63,805 nt of DNA from JAITMY01 sp031549685. Lineage in GTDB: Bacteria > Bacteroidota > Bacteroidia > Bacteroidales > UBA932. Below the pieces are notes generated by a model. It did no database searches and had not been told where the DNA came from. It saw only the letters and a program-made list of their open reading frames with translations. The first letter of the stretch is position 1. Every line of letters starts with the position of its first letter. This document shows positions 38,077 through 45,447 of the stretch, in pieces. The position numbers were made by a program, and so were the translations under genes. The stretch covers positions 1 through 63,805 of the forward strand of contig JAVBPG010000014.1 in assembly GCA_031549685.1 (NCBI GenBank), given 5' to 3'.

Positions 38077-38104
38077 AGGCGCGCCTTTGCGCCTTATTTT
38101 TTTT
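38077..38104 (+). terminator. Orphan terminator hairpin upstream of the TPR lipoprotein
   Basis: AGGCGC / GCGCCT stem with a six-base loop and a T-rich tail (TATTTTTTTT), plus strand. No plus-strand gene lies upstream, since pdxA runs the other way. It would end a small RNA or an attenuated leader transcript. Confidence 0.65.
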
Positions 38105-38148
38105 CGGTAAAAAACTCAAGGGTATTTTTTCGTTGATAAATATTTTTT

Positions 38149-38156
38149 TATCTTTG
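38149..38156 (+). promoter_or_regulatory. -7 promoter box of the TPR lipoprotein gene
   Basis: TATCTTTG matches TAnnTTTG, with a T run at -33 spacing. The leader is about 50 bases. Confidence 0.6.
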
Positions 38157-38210
38157 CCTCGTTATGCATGGTAAATATTGAATAAAAAGTTATACCAAAA
38201 ATCCAAAATT

Positions 38211-39920
38211 ATGAAAAGAAAGATTTATTGTTTAGCGGTTTCGTTGGGGCTCATTATAGCCTCGTGTGGTAGCCCCGAAAAGATGAAGGATGCTGCCGAT
38301 CAGATTAAGCCAACCTGCACGCCTGCCGTGCTTGAAGCCAAGGCTGGCGTTATTACCGCCACCATCAACGTGAGCTTTCCCGAAAAGTATTTTCACCCCA
38401 GCGCAATACTTGAGGTGTTGCCTGTTCTAAAGTACCAAGGCGGCGAGGTTTTAGGCACCGTAAAGATGCTGCAAGGCGAAAAGGTAAAGGATAACCATAC
38501 CGTGGTTTCGCAAAAGGGCGGCAGCTACTCGCAGGAGGTTACCTTTAACTACACCGATGCCATGAAGACCGCAACCCTTGAGCTGCGCGCTACCTTAATA
38601 ATGAAGAAAGGTCAACGCCTGCAATTCCCCAAGGATATTAAGGTTGCCGATGGCGTGATTGCCACCTACAAGCTGGCCGAGGTAGAAGTTAAACCCGCTT
38701 TTTACACCGACAAGTACCAAAAAACGGTAGAAGAAGCTAAAGAAGCGCAAATTCTCTTTACCATCAACAAAGCCGATGTTCGCTCAAGCGAGCTGAGCAA
38801 GGAGGATGTGAAGCTGCTGCAACAGTTTGTAGCCGATGCCTCACCCAAAGAACCCGCCAAGGGCAAAAAGGCTGAACCCGTTCAACCCAGCAACAAGACG
38901 CTGAAAAGCCTGCAAATTTCGTCGTACGCTTCGCCCGATGGCGGAATGGATTTGAACGAAAAACTTTCGGACAACCGCGGCAAATCTTCGGACAATGCGC
39001 TGATCAACATCTTTAAGAAGTCAAAGGTACAGGTGGACAAGAACCTGATAGAGGTAAAGCACACCGCCGAGGACTGGGAAGGCTTTAAGAAGGCTATGGA
39101 GCAATCCGATATTCAGGACAAGGAGCTGGTGCTGCGTGTCCTCTCAATGTACAGCGACCCCGATGTGCGCGAGCGCGAAATCAAAAATATTTCGGCGGTG
39201 TACACCGTTATTGCCGAGAAAATTCTTCCGCAGCTGCGCCGCTCAAAGCTTACTGCCAAGGTTGAGGTTGCCAACATGAGCGACGACCAAATCAAGGCTC
39301 AAATTTCGGCAGGCAAGCTCGACACCTTGGATAAGGAGCAGCTCATTTACGCCGCTGTTAACCTTTACAAGGACAACGAAGCTACGCAAATAACCCTCTA
39401 CAAAAAGGCCGCTGAAAAGTTCCGCGACTTCCGCGCGTTCAACAACCTGGGCGCTATTTACCTCAAGCAGGATAAACTGGCCGAGGCAAAGACCGCCTTA
39501 GATTCGGCCATGGCCATTAACGCCGATGCCAAAGTTAAAAACAACATGGGTTACGTGCTGCTTAAGCAGGGCAACGTAGCAGACGCCGAAAAGCAGCTAA
39601 CCGCTGCCGGTATCGACGAGAGCAAGGCCGGTGTAGCCTACATTGCTTTTGGCAAGGGTAACTACGACCAGGCAGTAACCCTGCTCAAGGGTTCAGGCAG
39701 CTTTAACGAGGCGCTGGCGCTGCTGCTTACCGGCAAAGCCGATGAGGCAAAGGCAATTCTTGACAAGCAAAATACCCCCAAGGCCTACTACTTGAAGGCC
39801 GTTATTGGCGCTCGCAAGAACGTAGAGGCTGACGTAATGGATAACCTCAACAAGGCCGGCGACCTGAAGGCCGAAGCCAAAAAGGATGCAGAGTTTGTAG
39901 CTTTTTGGCCTAAGCTGTAA
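38211..39920 (+). CDS. Lipoprotein with OmpA-like region and TPR-like repeats
   Basis: 569 residues from the ATG at 38211; an upstream in-frame TTG at 38178 would spoil the signal peptide. Lipobox Cys19 (IASC). An N-terminal beta-rich part (about 30-180) precedes an OmpA-like peptidoglycan-binding pattern (about 190-290, with ISSYASPDGGMDLNEKLSDNR) interrupted by a Lys/Pro-rich insert. The C-terminal half has TPR-like helices (AFNNLGAIYLKQDKLAEAKTALDSA). It probably links cell envelope and peptidoglycan; the precise role is unknown. Single gene with a strong terminator. Confidence 0.75.
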   Translation: MKRKIYCLAVSLGLIIASCGSPEKMKDAADQIKPTCTPAVLEAKAGVITATINVSFPEKYFHPSAILEVLPVLKYQGGEVLGTVKMLQGEKVKDNHTVVSQKGGSYSQEVTFNYTDAMKTATLELRATLIMKKGQRLQFPKDIKVADGVIATYKLAEVEVKPAFYTDKYQKTVEEAKEAQILFTINKADVRSSELSKEDVKLLQQFVADASPKEPAKGKKAEPVQPSNKTLKSLQISSYASPDGGMDLNEKLSDNRGKSSDNALINIFKKSKVQVDKNLIEVKHTAEDWEGFKKAMEQSDIQDKELVLRVLSMYSDPDVREREIKNISAVYTVIAEKILPQLRRSKLTAKVEVANMSDDQIKAQISAGKLDTLDKEQLIYAAVNLYKDNEATQITLYKKAAEKFRDFRAFNNLGAIYLKQDKLAEAKTALDSAMAINADAKVKNNMGYVLLKQGNVADAEKQLTAAGIDESKAGVAYIAFGKGNYDQAVTLLKGSGSFNEALALLLTGKADEAKAILDKQNTPKAYYLKAVIGARKNVEADVMDNLNKAGDLKAEAKKDAEFVAFWPKL

Positions 39921-39943
39921 AAAATAATAATGCTTTTTACCTC

Positions 39944-39978
39944 AAAGAGGCTGCTCAAAAAAGGGCAGCCTCTTTTTG
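39944..39978 (+). terminator. Terminator of the TPR lipoprotein gene (GAGGCTG family)
   Basis: 11-base stem (39944-39954 with 39965-39975) with a ten-base loop and T5 tail, 23 bases after the stop. Confidence 0.87.
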
Positions 39979-40087
39979 TGAGGGCTAAGCTGCTACTTTT
40001 AGCGCTTAGCGAAGGAATGGCTTAAGACACTCCACCTTTTCATCCTTTTATCTTTTCATCCGCCTTTTTTCCTTCTATCCTTTTTCT

Positions 40088-40095
40088 TATCTTTG
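40088..40095 (+). promoter_or_regulatory. -7 promoter box of lptB
   Basis: TATCTTTG ends only 18 bases before the lptB ATG, so the transcript leader is probably shorter than 15 bases. The region before it (about 40036-40085) is a pyrimidine-rich, roughly 7-8 base periodic stretch. Confidence 0.65.
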
Positions 40096-40113
40096 CATCT
40101 TAAAATTAAAAAA

Positions 40114-40839
40114 ATGCGCTTATACGGCGAGGGATTGGTAAAAAAGTACGGCAGCCGCACGGTAGTCCGGGGTGTGTCGGTCGAAGTTTTTCAGGGCGAA
40201 ATTGTGGGCTTGCTTGGCCCCAACGGCGCCGGAAAAACCACCACCTTTTACATGATAGCCGGACTCATCAAGCCCAACGCCGGCCGCATTTTCATTGATG
40301 ATCTGGAGCTCACGCACCTGCCCGTGTACAAGCGGGCGCAGCTGGGGGTGGGCTACCTGGCGCAGGAGGCATCGGTATTCCGCACGCTCAGCGTCGAAAA
40401 TAACATCAAGGCCGTGCTCGAAATGACCAAGCTGAGCAAGGCTGAGCAGCACGAAAAGCTGGAGCAGCTCATTGAAGAGTTCAGCCTGCAAAAGGTGCGC
40501 AAGAACCTTGGGATTCAGCTATCGGGCGGCGAGCGCAGGCGCACCGAAATAGCCCGGGCCTTGGCCGTTAGCCCAAAGTTTGTGCTGCTCGACGAGCCCT
40601 TTGCCGGCGTTGACCCCATTGCCGTAGCCGACATTCAAAGCATAGTGGCCAAGCTCAAGGACAAAAACATCGGCATTATTATTACCGACCACAACGTGCA
40701 CGAGACGCTAACCATTACCGACCGCGCCTACCTGCTGTACGACGGCGACATACTAAAGCACGGCACCTCCGAGGAGCTGGCCGCCGACCCCGATGTGCGG
40801 CAAAAATATTTGGGCGAAAACTTTGAGCTGCGTAAGTAG
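40114..40839 (+). CDS. lptB: LPS export ABC transporter ATP-binding protein LptB
   Basis: 241 residues. ATPase of the LptB2FG complex that extracts LPS from the inner membrane. Walker A GPNGAGKTTTFYMIAG, Q-loop in GYLAQEASVFR, signature LSGGERRRTEIARAL, Walker B FVLLDEPFAGVDP and the switch His in ITDHNV. The ATG at 40114 is chosen; the in-frame TTG at 40093 lies inside the promoter box. The group continues with nusB 53 bases downstream. Confidence 0.95.
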   Translation: MRLYGEGLVKKYGSRTVVRGVSVEVFQGEIVGLLGPNGAGKTTTFYMIAGLIKPNAGRIFIDDLELTHLPVYKRAQLGVGYLAQEASVFRTLSVENNIKAVLEMTKLSKAEQHEKLEQLIEEFSLQKVRKNLGIQLSGGERRRTEIARALAVSPKFVLLDEPFAGVDPIAVADIQSIVAKLKDKNIGIIITDHNVHETLTITDRAYLLYDGDILKHGTSEELAADPDVRQKYLGENFELRK

Positions 40840-40892
40840 CCTGTCACCCATAACAACCCAACACAAAACAAGTTACACCTAAGAACAGCCCC

Positions 40893-41834
40893 ATGATTAG
40901 CCGCAGGTTATTACGTATTAAAGTTTTAAAAGAAGTTTACGGCGCGCTTACCGCCAACCAGCGCTCGCTTGAAGTTGCCGACAAAGCGCTTGCCACCAGT
41001 ATTTACAAAACGTACGAGCTGTACCACCACCTTATGCAGCTGGTTGAGGAGGTGCGTGACTACGCGCAGCAGCAGCTGGAGCTGGGGCGGCAAAAAAAGC
41101 TGGCCACCGCAGCCGAACTCCACCCCAACACCAAGTTTACCGACAACGAATTTGTTGCGCTGATTGAAAATAACGCTACGCTAAGAAAGTTTTGCGACAA
41201 GCACCGCTTAAGCTGGAAAGGCTCCACACCCACCATAAAAAGCTTGTACCAAAGCCTGCTGGACAGCGAACCGTACAAGGCCTACATGAGCGCCCCCACC
41301 CGCTCCTTTGCCGAGGATAAGGCATTCATCATACAATTCTACGAAGAGCAGCTGGAGGATTCGGAGCCACTGCTGTCGGCGCTGGAGGAGCAAAGCATAC
41401 TGTGGATAGACGATGTGGAGTTTGCGCTAAGCCAGCTTATCAAGACCTTCAAATCGTTCAAGGCCGGCCAAAGCCCCGAAACAGCGCTGCTGCCCCTGTT
41501 CAAGGACAAGGAGGACGAGCGGTTTGCCTCGCTGCTGCTGAGGCGCGCCATTACCTGTAGCGACGAATACCGCGAGCTGATTGACAAGCATACCAAGAAC
41601 TGGGATGTGGAGCGCATTGCGTTCATGGACATTGTCATTATGGTTACGGCCATTGCCGAGCTGGTCGAATTCCCCGACATTCCGGTAAAGGTTTCGCTCA
41701 ACGAGTATATCGAAATAGCCAAATACTACAGCACACCCAACAGCAGCACCTTTATAAACGGCGTGCTGGACAAGGTGGTGGAGGACCTGAGAACAAAGCT
41801 GCTGCTGCAAAAGAGCGAAAAAGGTGCCCGATAA
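40893..41834 (+). CDS. nusB: Transcription antitermination factor NusB (long Bacteroidetes form)
   Basis: 313 residues, about twice a minimal NusB but normal for this phylum. It starts MISRRLLRIKVLKEVYGAL. The NusB fold is in the C-terminal part (about 170-305), with FASLLLRRAITCSDEYRELID and the hallmark TPNSSTFINGVLDKV. It binds boxA RNA with S10 to support rRNA transcription. First gene of the nusB-yajC-ybbR-coaE group. Confidence 0.92.
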   Translation: MISRRLLRIKVLKEVYGALTANQRSLEVADKALATSIYKTYELYHHLMQLVEEVRDYAQQQLELGRQKKLATAAELHPNTKFTDNEFVALIENNATLRKFCDKHRLSWKGSTPTIKSLYQSLLDSEPYKAYMSAPTRSFAEDKAFIIQFYEEQLEDSEPLLSALEEQSILWIDDVEFALSQLIKTFKSFKAGQSPETALLPLFKDKEDERFASLLLRRAITCSDEYRELIDKHTKNWDVERIAFMDIVIMVTAIAELVEFPDIPVKVSLNEYIEIAKYYSTPNSSTFINGVLDKVVEDLRTKLLLQKSEKGAR

Positions 41835-41945
41835 ACTCCTGGCCGAGGCTACGAATGCGCTCTAAATTTTCATCTTCTTTTTTGCTATTCAGCAAAAAAT
41901 ACTAATTTTACACTGTTTTTTCACTCAAAAAAAATCGTAACAACA

Positions 41946-42272
41946 ATGAATTTCGTTTTACTGCAAGATGCGGCGCCTACGGCAGCCGGTGCAATGGGAG
42001 GCGGAGCCTCTACGTGGATTATGCTCATAGCCATATTTGTGGTTATGTACTTTTTTATGATACGCCCCCAGCAAAAGCGCCAGAAGGAGCTGCGCAAGTT
42101 CCGCGAAGGCCTGCAAAAAGGCGATAAGGTGGTTACCGTAGGCGGCATTTACGGCACCGTATCGGAGATTAAGGACAACTACGTAATAATAGAGGTAGAT
42201 AGCAACGTGCGCATGCGCTTTGACAAGTCAAGCGTGCTGAAAGATTCGTCCGATTTGGCCCAGGCCAAGTAG
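41946..42272 (+). CDS. yajC: Preprotein translocase subunit YajC
   Basis: 108 residues. A single transmembrane helix (about 20-40) with IFVVMYFFMIRPQQKRQKE, then a small soluble domain (LQKGDKVVTVGGIYGTVSEI). Accessory subunit of SecDF-YajC at the inner membrane. Position after nusB and before ybbR/coaE is usual here. Confidence 0.94.
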   Translation: MNFVLLQDAAPTAAGAMGGGASTWIMLIAIFVVMYFFMIRPQQKRQKELRKFREGLQKGDKVVTVGGIYGTVSEIKDNYVIIEVDSNVRMRFDKSSVLKDSSDLAQAK

Positions 42273-42294
42273 CCGGCTCAACTTGCAACACACG

Positions 42295-42428
42295 GGAGGC
42301 TGTTCCAAAAGTTGTTCTTAGGGTAATTGTCGTTGCTGCACGCTGCTCGCGCCACCTCACTTCGGGAGGATTGCGGCTTGCGCAAACGCAATAATAATAA
42401 CCGGTCAACACTTTTTGAACAGCCTTCC
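42295..42428. repeat. 134-bp imperfect inverted-repeat element between yajC and ybbR
   Basis: The ends pair over about 20 bases (GGAGGCTGTTC... at 42295 with ...GAACAGCCTTCC at 42417-42428), enclosing GC-rich sequence with further partial complementarity. The left end belongs to the GAGGCTG-nn-CAAAA family. Confidence 0.75.
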
Positions 42429-42445
42429 TTGTACACCCTTGTTCC

Positions 42446-43444
42446 ATGGCAAAAATAAAGGCACCCCTACCCACGTCGCTATCAAGCGCCCGCCGCCTGC
42501 TGCGACGAGATAAGCGCCTGCTTATCTTCTCGCTGTTTTTGCTTGCATCGATGGTAATGTGGCTGGTCATTAAGCTCTCCTACCCGTACACCTACGAGGT
42601 TCCGGCACAGGTGGAGCTCTACACGCTCAGGCCGGCATCGCACATTGTAACCGATGGCAACCATGCACAGGTACAGCTGCGCGTGCGCGCCCGCGGATAC
42701 GACCTGTTACTATATAAATTCTTCAACAACAAGCGATTCAGGGCGCCCATCAGCGAGGGATTTACCCTCGACCTGCCTACGGGCGAGGCCGGAATAGCTA
42801 CCTCGCAGCTGCGCAACGCTGTGGCGCAACAGCTGGGCGCCAGCTACGAGCTGCAGCTCATTATCCCCGATAGCCTCCACTTTAGTATTACCCACATGGC
42901 GGTAAAAAAAGTGCCGGTACGCAGCAACTTTAACCTTAGCTACGCACCCCAGTACATGCAGCGAGGCAGCACCACGCTGAGCCCCGACAGCATTTTGGTA
43001 AGCGGAGGCGAAAGCATTATAGAAAATATCAGCGAGATATTTACCAATCCGCTCACGCGCGACAAGGTAACCTCTACCCTATCGGGAGCAATCGGATTGA
43101 TAGCACCTCCACACACCATACTTTCGCTCAACAAAATATCGTACAACATTGATGTAGAAAGATTTATAGAAACATCGTACGAGCTGCCCATTCACATTAT
43201 TGGTGCGCCCGACTCGCTCAACGTGCAGCTGCTACCCAACACGGCCAAGGTAACCTTTTCCATTACCATGAAGGAGTATGCGCAGCTCAAGCGCGAGGCG
43301 CTATTCCTATCGGTGCACTACGCCGAGCTGCAACAAAGCCTGTCGAACCAGCTGCAGGTGCACCTGAGCAACCCGCCCAAATACGTCCTGTCGACCAGCA
43401 TAGCGCCGGAGTTTGTTAACGTAGTATCCCTGCAAAAGCTATGA
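42446..43444 (+). CDS. YbbR-like (CdaR-related) membrane-anchored protein
   Basis: 332 residues. An N-terminal transmembrane helix (about 32-50, FSLFLLASMVMWLVIKLSY) is followed by YbbR-type beta-rich repeats (about 55-325; KVPVRSNFNLSYAPQYM). In Firmicutes the homologue CdaR regulates the diadenylate cyclase CdaA; here no cdaA is adjacent, so that role is not assumed. The stop overlaps the coaE start by four bases (ATGA), so the two are coupled. Confidence 0.8.
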   Translation: MAKIKAPLPTSLSSARRLLRRDKRLLIFSLFLLASMVMWLVIKLSYPYTYEVPAQVELYTLRPASHIVTDGNHAQVQLRVRARGYDLLLYKFFNNKRFRAPISEGFTLDLPTGEAGIATSQLRNAVAQQLGASYELQLIIPDSLHFSITHMAVKKVPVRSNFNLSYAPQYMQRGSTTLSPDSILVSGGESIIENISEIFTNPLTRDKVTSTLSGAIGLIAPPHTILSLNKISYNIDVERFIETSYELPIHIIGAPDSLNVQLLPNTAKVTFSITMKEYAQLKREALFLSVHYAELQQSLSNQLQVHLSNPPKYVLSTSIAPEFVNVVSLQKL

Positions 43445-44031
43445 TACGGGTAGGCATTACCGGCGGCATTGGTAGCGGGAAATCGCACATTTGCAAGGTC
43501 TTTGAATGCCTTGGCATACCTGTTTTTTACGCCGATGATGAGGTAAAAAAAATGTACGACGATACGCCGAGCGTGCATGCGCAGCTTATCCAAGAATTCG
43601 GCAAAGAAATCTACGATGGGGAAATACTGAACCGGAAGCAACTGGCACAAAAAGTTTTTGGTAACCGCGAGGCCCTGGCCAAGCTCAACGCCATAGCGCA
43701 TCCTGCCGTAAGCAAACGTTTTTTGGAGTGGAGCGAACGGCAGGAAAATGCACCCTACGTGCTGCACGAGGCTGCGCTGATGTTTGAGAGCAGCGCGCAC
43801 AAGCTGATGGACAAAATCATTACCGTTACATCACCGATCGACATACGCTTGCAGCGCGTGATGCACCGCGACAGGTGCACGCGCGAGGAAGTGCTACAGC
43901 GTATGGCGCACCAGCTGAGCGACGAGGAGCGCAACACCCGCGCCGACTTCGTCATCGTTAGCAATAACGCAACTCCCCTACTCCCGCAAGTTTTAAAAAT
44001 TCACGAGCAAATATTAGCAATAGCAGAATAG
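43441..44031 (+). CDS. coaE: Dephospho-CoA kinase
   Basis: 196 residues. Phosphorylates dephospho-CoA in the last step of coenzyme A synthesis. P-loop GITGGIGSGKSHICK, the CoaE motif FYADDEVKKMY, and MHRDRCTREEVLQRMAHQ late in the chain. Coupled to ybbR upstream and two bases from the next gene. Confidence 0.96.
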   Translation: MIRVGITGGIGSGKSHICKVFECLGIPVFYADDEVKKMYDDTPSVHAQLIQEFGKEIYDGEILNRKQLAQKVFGNREALAKLNAIAHPAVSKRFLEWSERQENAPYVLHEAALMFESSAHKLMDKIITVTSPIDIRLQRVMHRDRCTREEVLQRMAHQLSDEERNTRADFVIVSNNATPLLPQVLKIHEQILAIAE

Positions 44032-44033
44032 TT

Positions 44034-44768
44034 ATGTGGAAATGGATTGGTGCAGCGGCAGGTTTTTTCCTGCTTCACGGTTTTGGAGGAGCCATTCTCG
44101 GCTTCTTTGTTGGCTCCATAGCTGATTCCCTGATGTCGGCCGGAAAAGGGAAGGCCTACAACGCTCCACAGGGAGCGCCCCACCTCAACCGCTTTGTAAC
44201 CAACCTTACGCTGCTGGTATCGGCGGTGCTCAAAGCCGACGGCAAGGTTATGCAGTCGGAGCTGGAGTTTGTAAAAAACTTTTACCTGCGCAACTTCGGT
44301 GCGGCCGTTACCCAGGAGGCCATGCTGTTCCTGCGCGACTCGCTGCAAAAGGAAATTCCGCTGTACAGCGTATGCATGGGCATCCGCACACAGTTCAACC
44401 CCGCCGCTAACCTTGAGCTGCTGCACCTGCTCTTTGGCATTGCCGCCGCCGACGGCAACATCAGCCCGGCCGAGCTGAGCGTTATTGAGCAGCTATCAGG
44501 ATACCTCGGCATTTCGTCGGCCGACTACGGCTCGGTGAAGGCCATGTTTTTTGTGCAAACGGATAAGGAGTGGGCGTATAAGGTGCTGGAGATTTCGCGC
44601 AGCGCCAACGACGATGAAATCAAAAAAGCGTACCGCAAAATGGCGCTCAAGCACCACCCCGACAAGGTGGCGCAAATGGGCGAGGATGTGCAGCGCGCCG
44701 CCCACGAAAAGTTCCGCAAGGTGCAGGAGGCGTACGAGACCATTAAAAAGGAAAGAGGGATGAATTGA
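44034..44768 (+). CDS. TerB-like and J-domain protein (DjlA-type)
   Basis: 244 residues. Begins with a short membrane-associated Gly-rich helix (about 5-35, AAGFFLLHGFGGAILGFFVG), then a TerB/DjlA-like helical domain (about 55-165, VLKADGKVMQSELEFV) and a C-terminal J domain (about 180-240) with the HPD motif in KHHPDKV. A J domain stimulates DnaK ATPase, and this architecture matches DjlA, an inner-membrane cochaperone. It starts two bases after coaE. Confidence 0.88.
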   Translation: MWKWIGAAAGFFLLHGFGGAILGFFVGSIADSLMSAGKGKAYNAPQGAPHLNRFVTNLTLLVSAVLKADGKVMQSELEFVKNFYLRNFGAAVTQEAMLFLRDSLQKEIPLYSVCMGIRTQFNPAANLELLHLLFGIAAADGNISPAELSVIEQLSGYLGISSADYGSVKAMFFVQTDKEWAYKVLEISRSANDDEIKKAYRKMALKHHPDKVAQMGEDVQRAAHEKFRKVQEAYETIKKERGMN

Positions 44769-44801
44769 TTGCGATTGACGACTTGTGATTGATGATTGCG
44801 A
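44764..44801. repeat. Heptamer-period repeat after the DjlA-like gene
   Basis: Units ATTGATT/GCGATTG/ACGACTT/GTGATTG/ATGATTG with a 7-base period, overlapping the stop codon. Confidence 0.65.
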
Positions 44802-44848
44802 AAGTTGAGCTGTCTATAGTAAAAGTTATAACATTTAGACAAAATTCG

Positions 44849-44856
44849 TATATTTG
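44849..44856 (+). promoter_or_regulatory. -7 promoter box of mazEF
   Basis: TATATTTG matches TAnnTTTG, 20 bases before the mazE ATG. Confidence 0.6.
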
Positions 44857-44876
44857 CACAATAGCAGGTTATAACA

Positions 44877-45134
44877 ATGAGAACAAATATCATTCAAATA
44901 GGCAATAGCAAGGGTATTATCCTTTCTGCAGAAATACTGCGCAAGCTTCATTTAACGACAAAATCCGCCGTGCGCGTTACGGTAGAGGATGAAAGAATTG
45001 TGCTGCAACCCGAGCCACGACAAGGCTGGGCTAATGCTTTTAAGCAGTTTGCCCTTGCAGGCAGCGAAGAGGCTTTTTTCCCCGACACGTTTGATGATGA
45101 AGACTTAAGCGATATAACATGGGAGCAAAAGTAG
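44877..45134 (+). CDS. mazE: MazE/AbrB-family antitoxin
   Basis: 85 residues. The N-terminal AbrB swapped-hairpin fold MRTNIIQIGNSKGIILSAEI binds DNA. The acidic C-terminus (TFDDEDLSDITWEQK) should wrap around and inhibit MazF. It overlaps mazF by 16 bases. By family knowledge the complex represses its own promoter. Confidence 0.9.
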   Translation: MRTNIIQIGNSKGIILSAEILRKLHLTTKSAVRVTVEDERIVLQPEPRQGWANAFKQFALAGSEEAFFPDTFDDEDLSDITWEQK

Positions 45135-45445
45135 GCCAATTCGAGGTGTTTTGGGTAAACCTAAACCCCACGCAGGGTAGCGAAATGGCAAAAACCCGTC
45201 CATGCGCCATAGTTAGCCCCGATGAGATGAACGACTACCTCAAAACAGTCATTGTGGCTCCCCTCACTTCTACCTTAAAGGAGCTGCCCTCAAGGGTAAG
45301 GATTCACTTTGCGGGGCAGGACGGAATGGTTGCCTTAGACCATCTCCGATCCATTTCAAAGGAGCGCATCGGAGCGCGTATGGGAAAGCTACACGCATCG
45401 GAAATTCAAAATATCAAGAATGTTTTGCGGGAAATGTTTTCGTAA
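45119..45445 (+). CDS. mazF: MazF-family mRNA endonuclease toxin
   Basis: 108 residues, typical PemK/MazF. Starts MGAKVGQFEVFWVNLNPTQGSEMAKTRPC, with the conserved G-x-E and KTRP signature, then ALDHLRSISKERIG. Cuts mRNA at short motifs; the recognised motif is not predictable. It ends two bases before the convergent recQ gene. Confidence 0.93.
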   Translation: MGAKVGQFEVFWVNLNPTQGSEMAKTRPCAIVSPDEMNDYLKTVIVAPLTSTLKELPSRVRIHFAGQDGMVALDHLRSISKERIGARMGKLHASEIQNIKNVLREMFS

Positions 45446-45447
45446 AG

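Larger units (their letters stand above)
37901..38210. other. Divergent intergenic region with palindrome and orphan terminator
   Basis: 310 bases between pdxA and the TPR lipoprotein gene. It holds the pdxA -7 box (37938-37945), a 10-base palindrome ACCACGTGGT (37956-37965), a CTAAG/CTTAG mini-hairpin near 38046, an orphan plus-strand terminator hairpin (38077-38104) and the lipoprotein promoter (38149-38156). No ORF. Confidence 0.7.

Noticed and set aside
40093..40113. Earlier TTG start for lptB
   Set aside because: It lies within the -7 box TATCTTTG; the ATG at 40114 fits LptB homologues.
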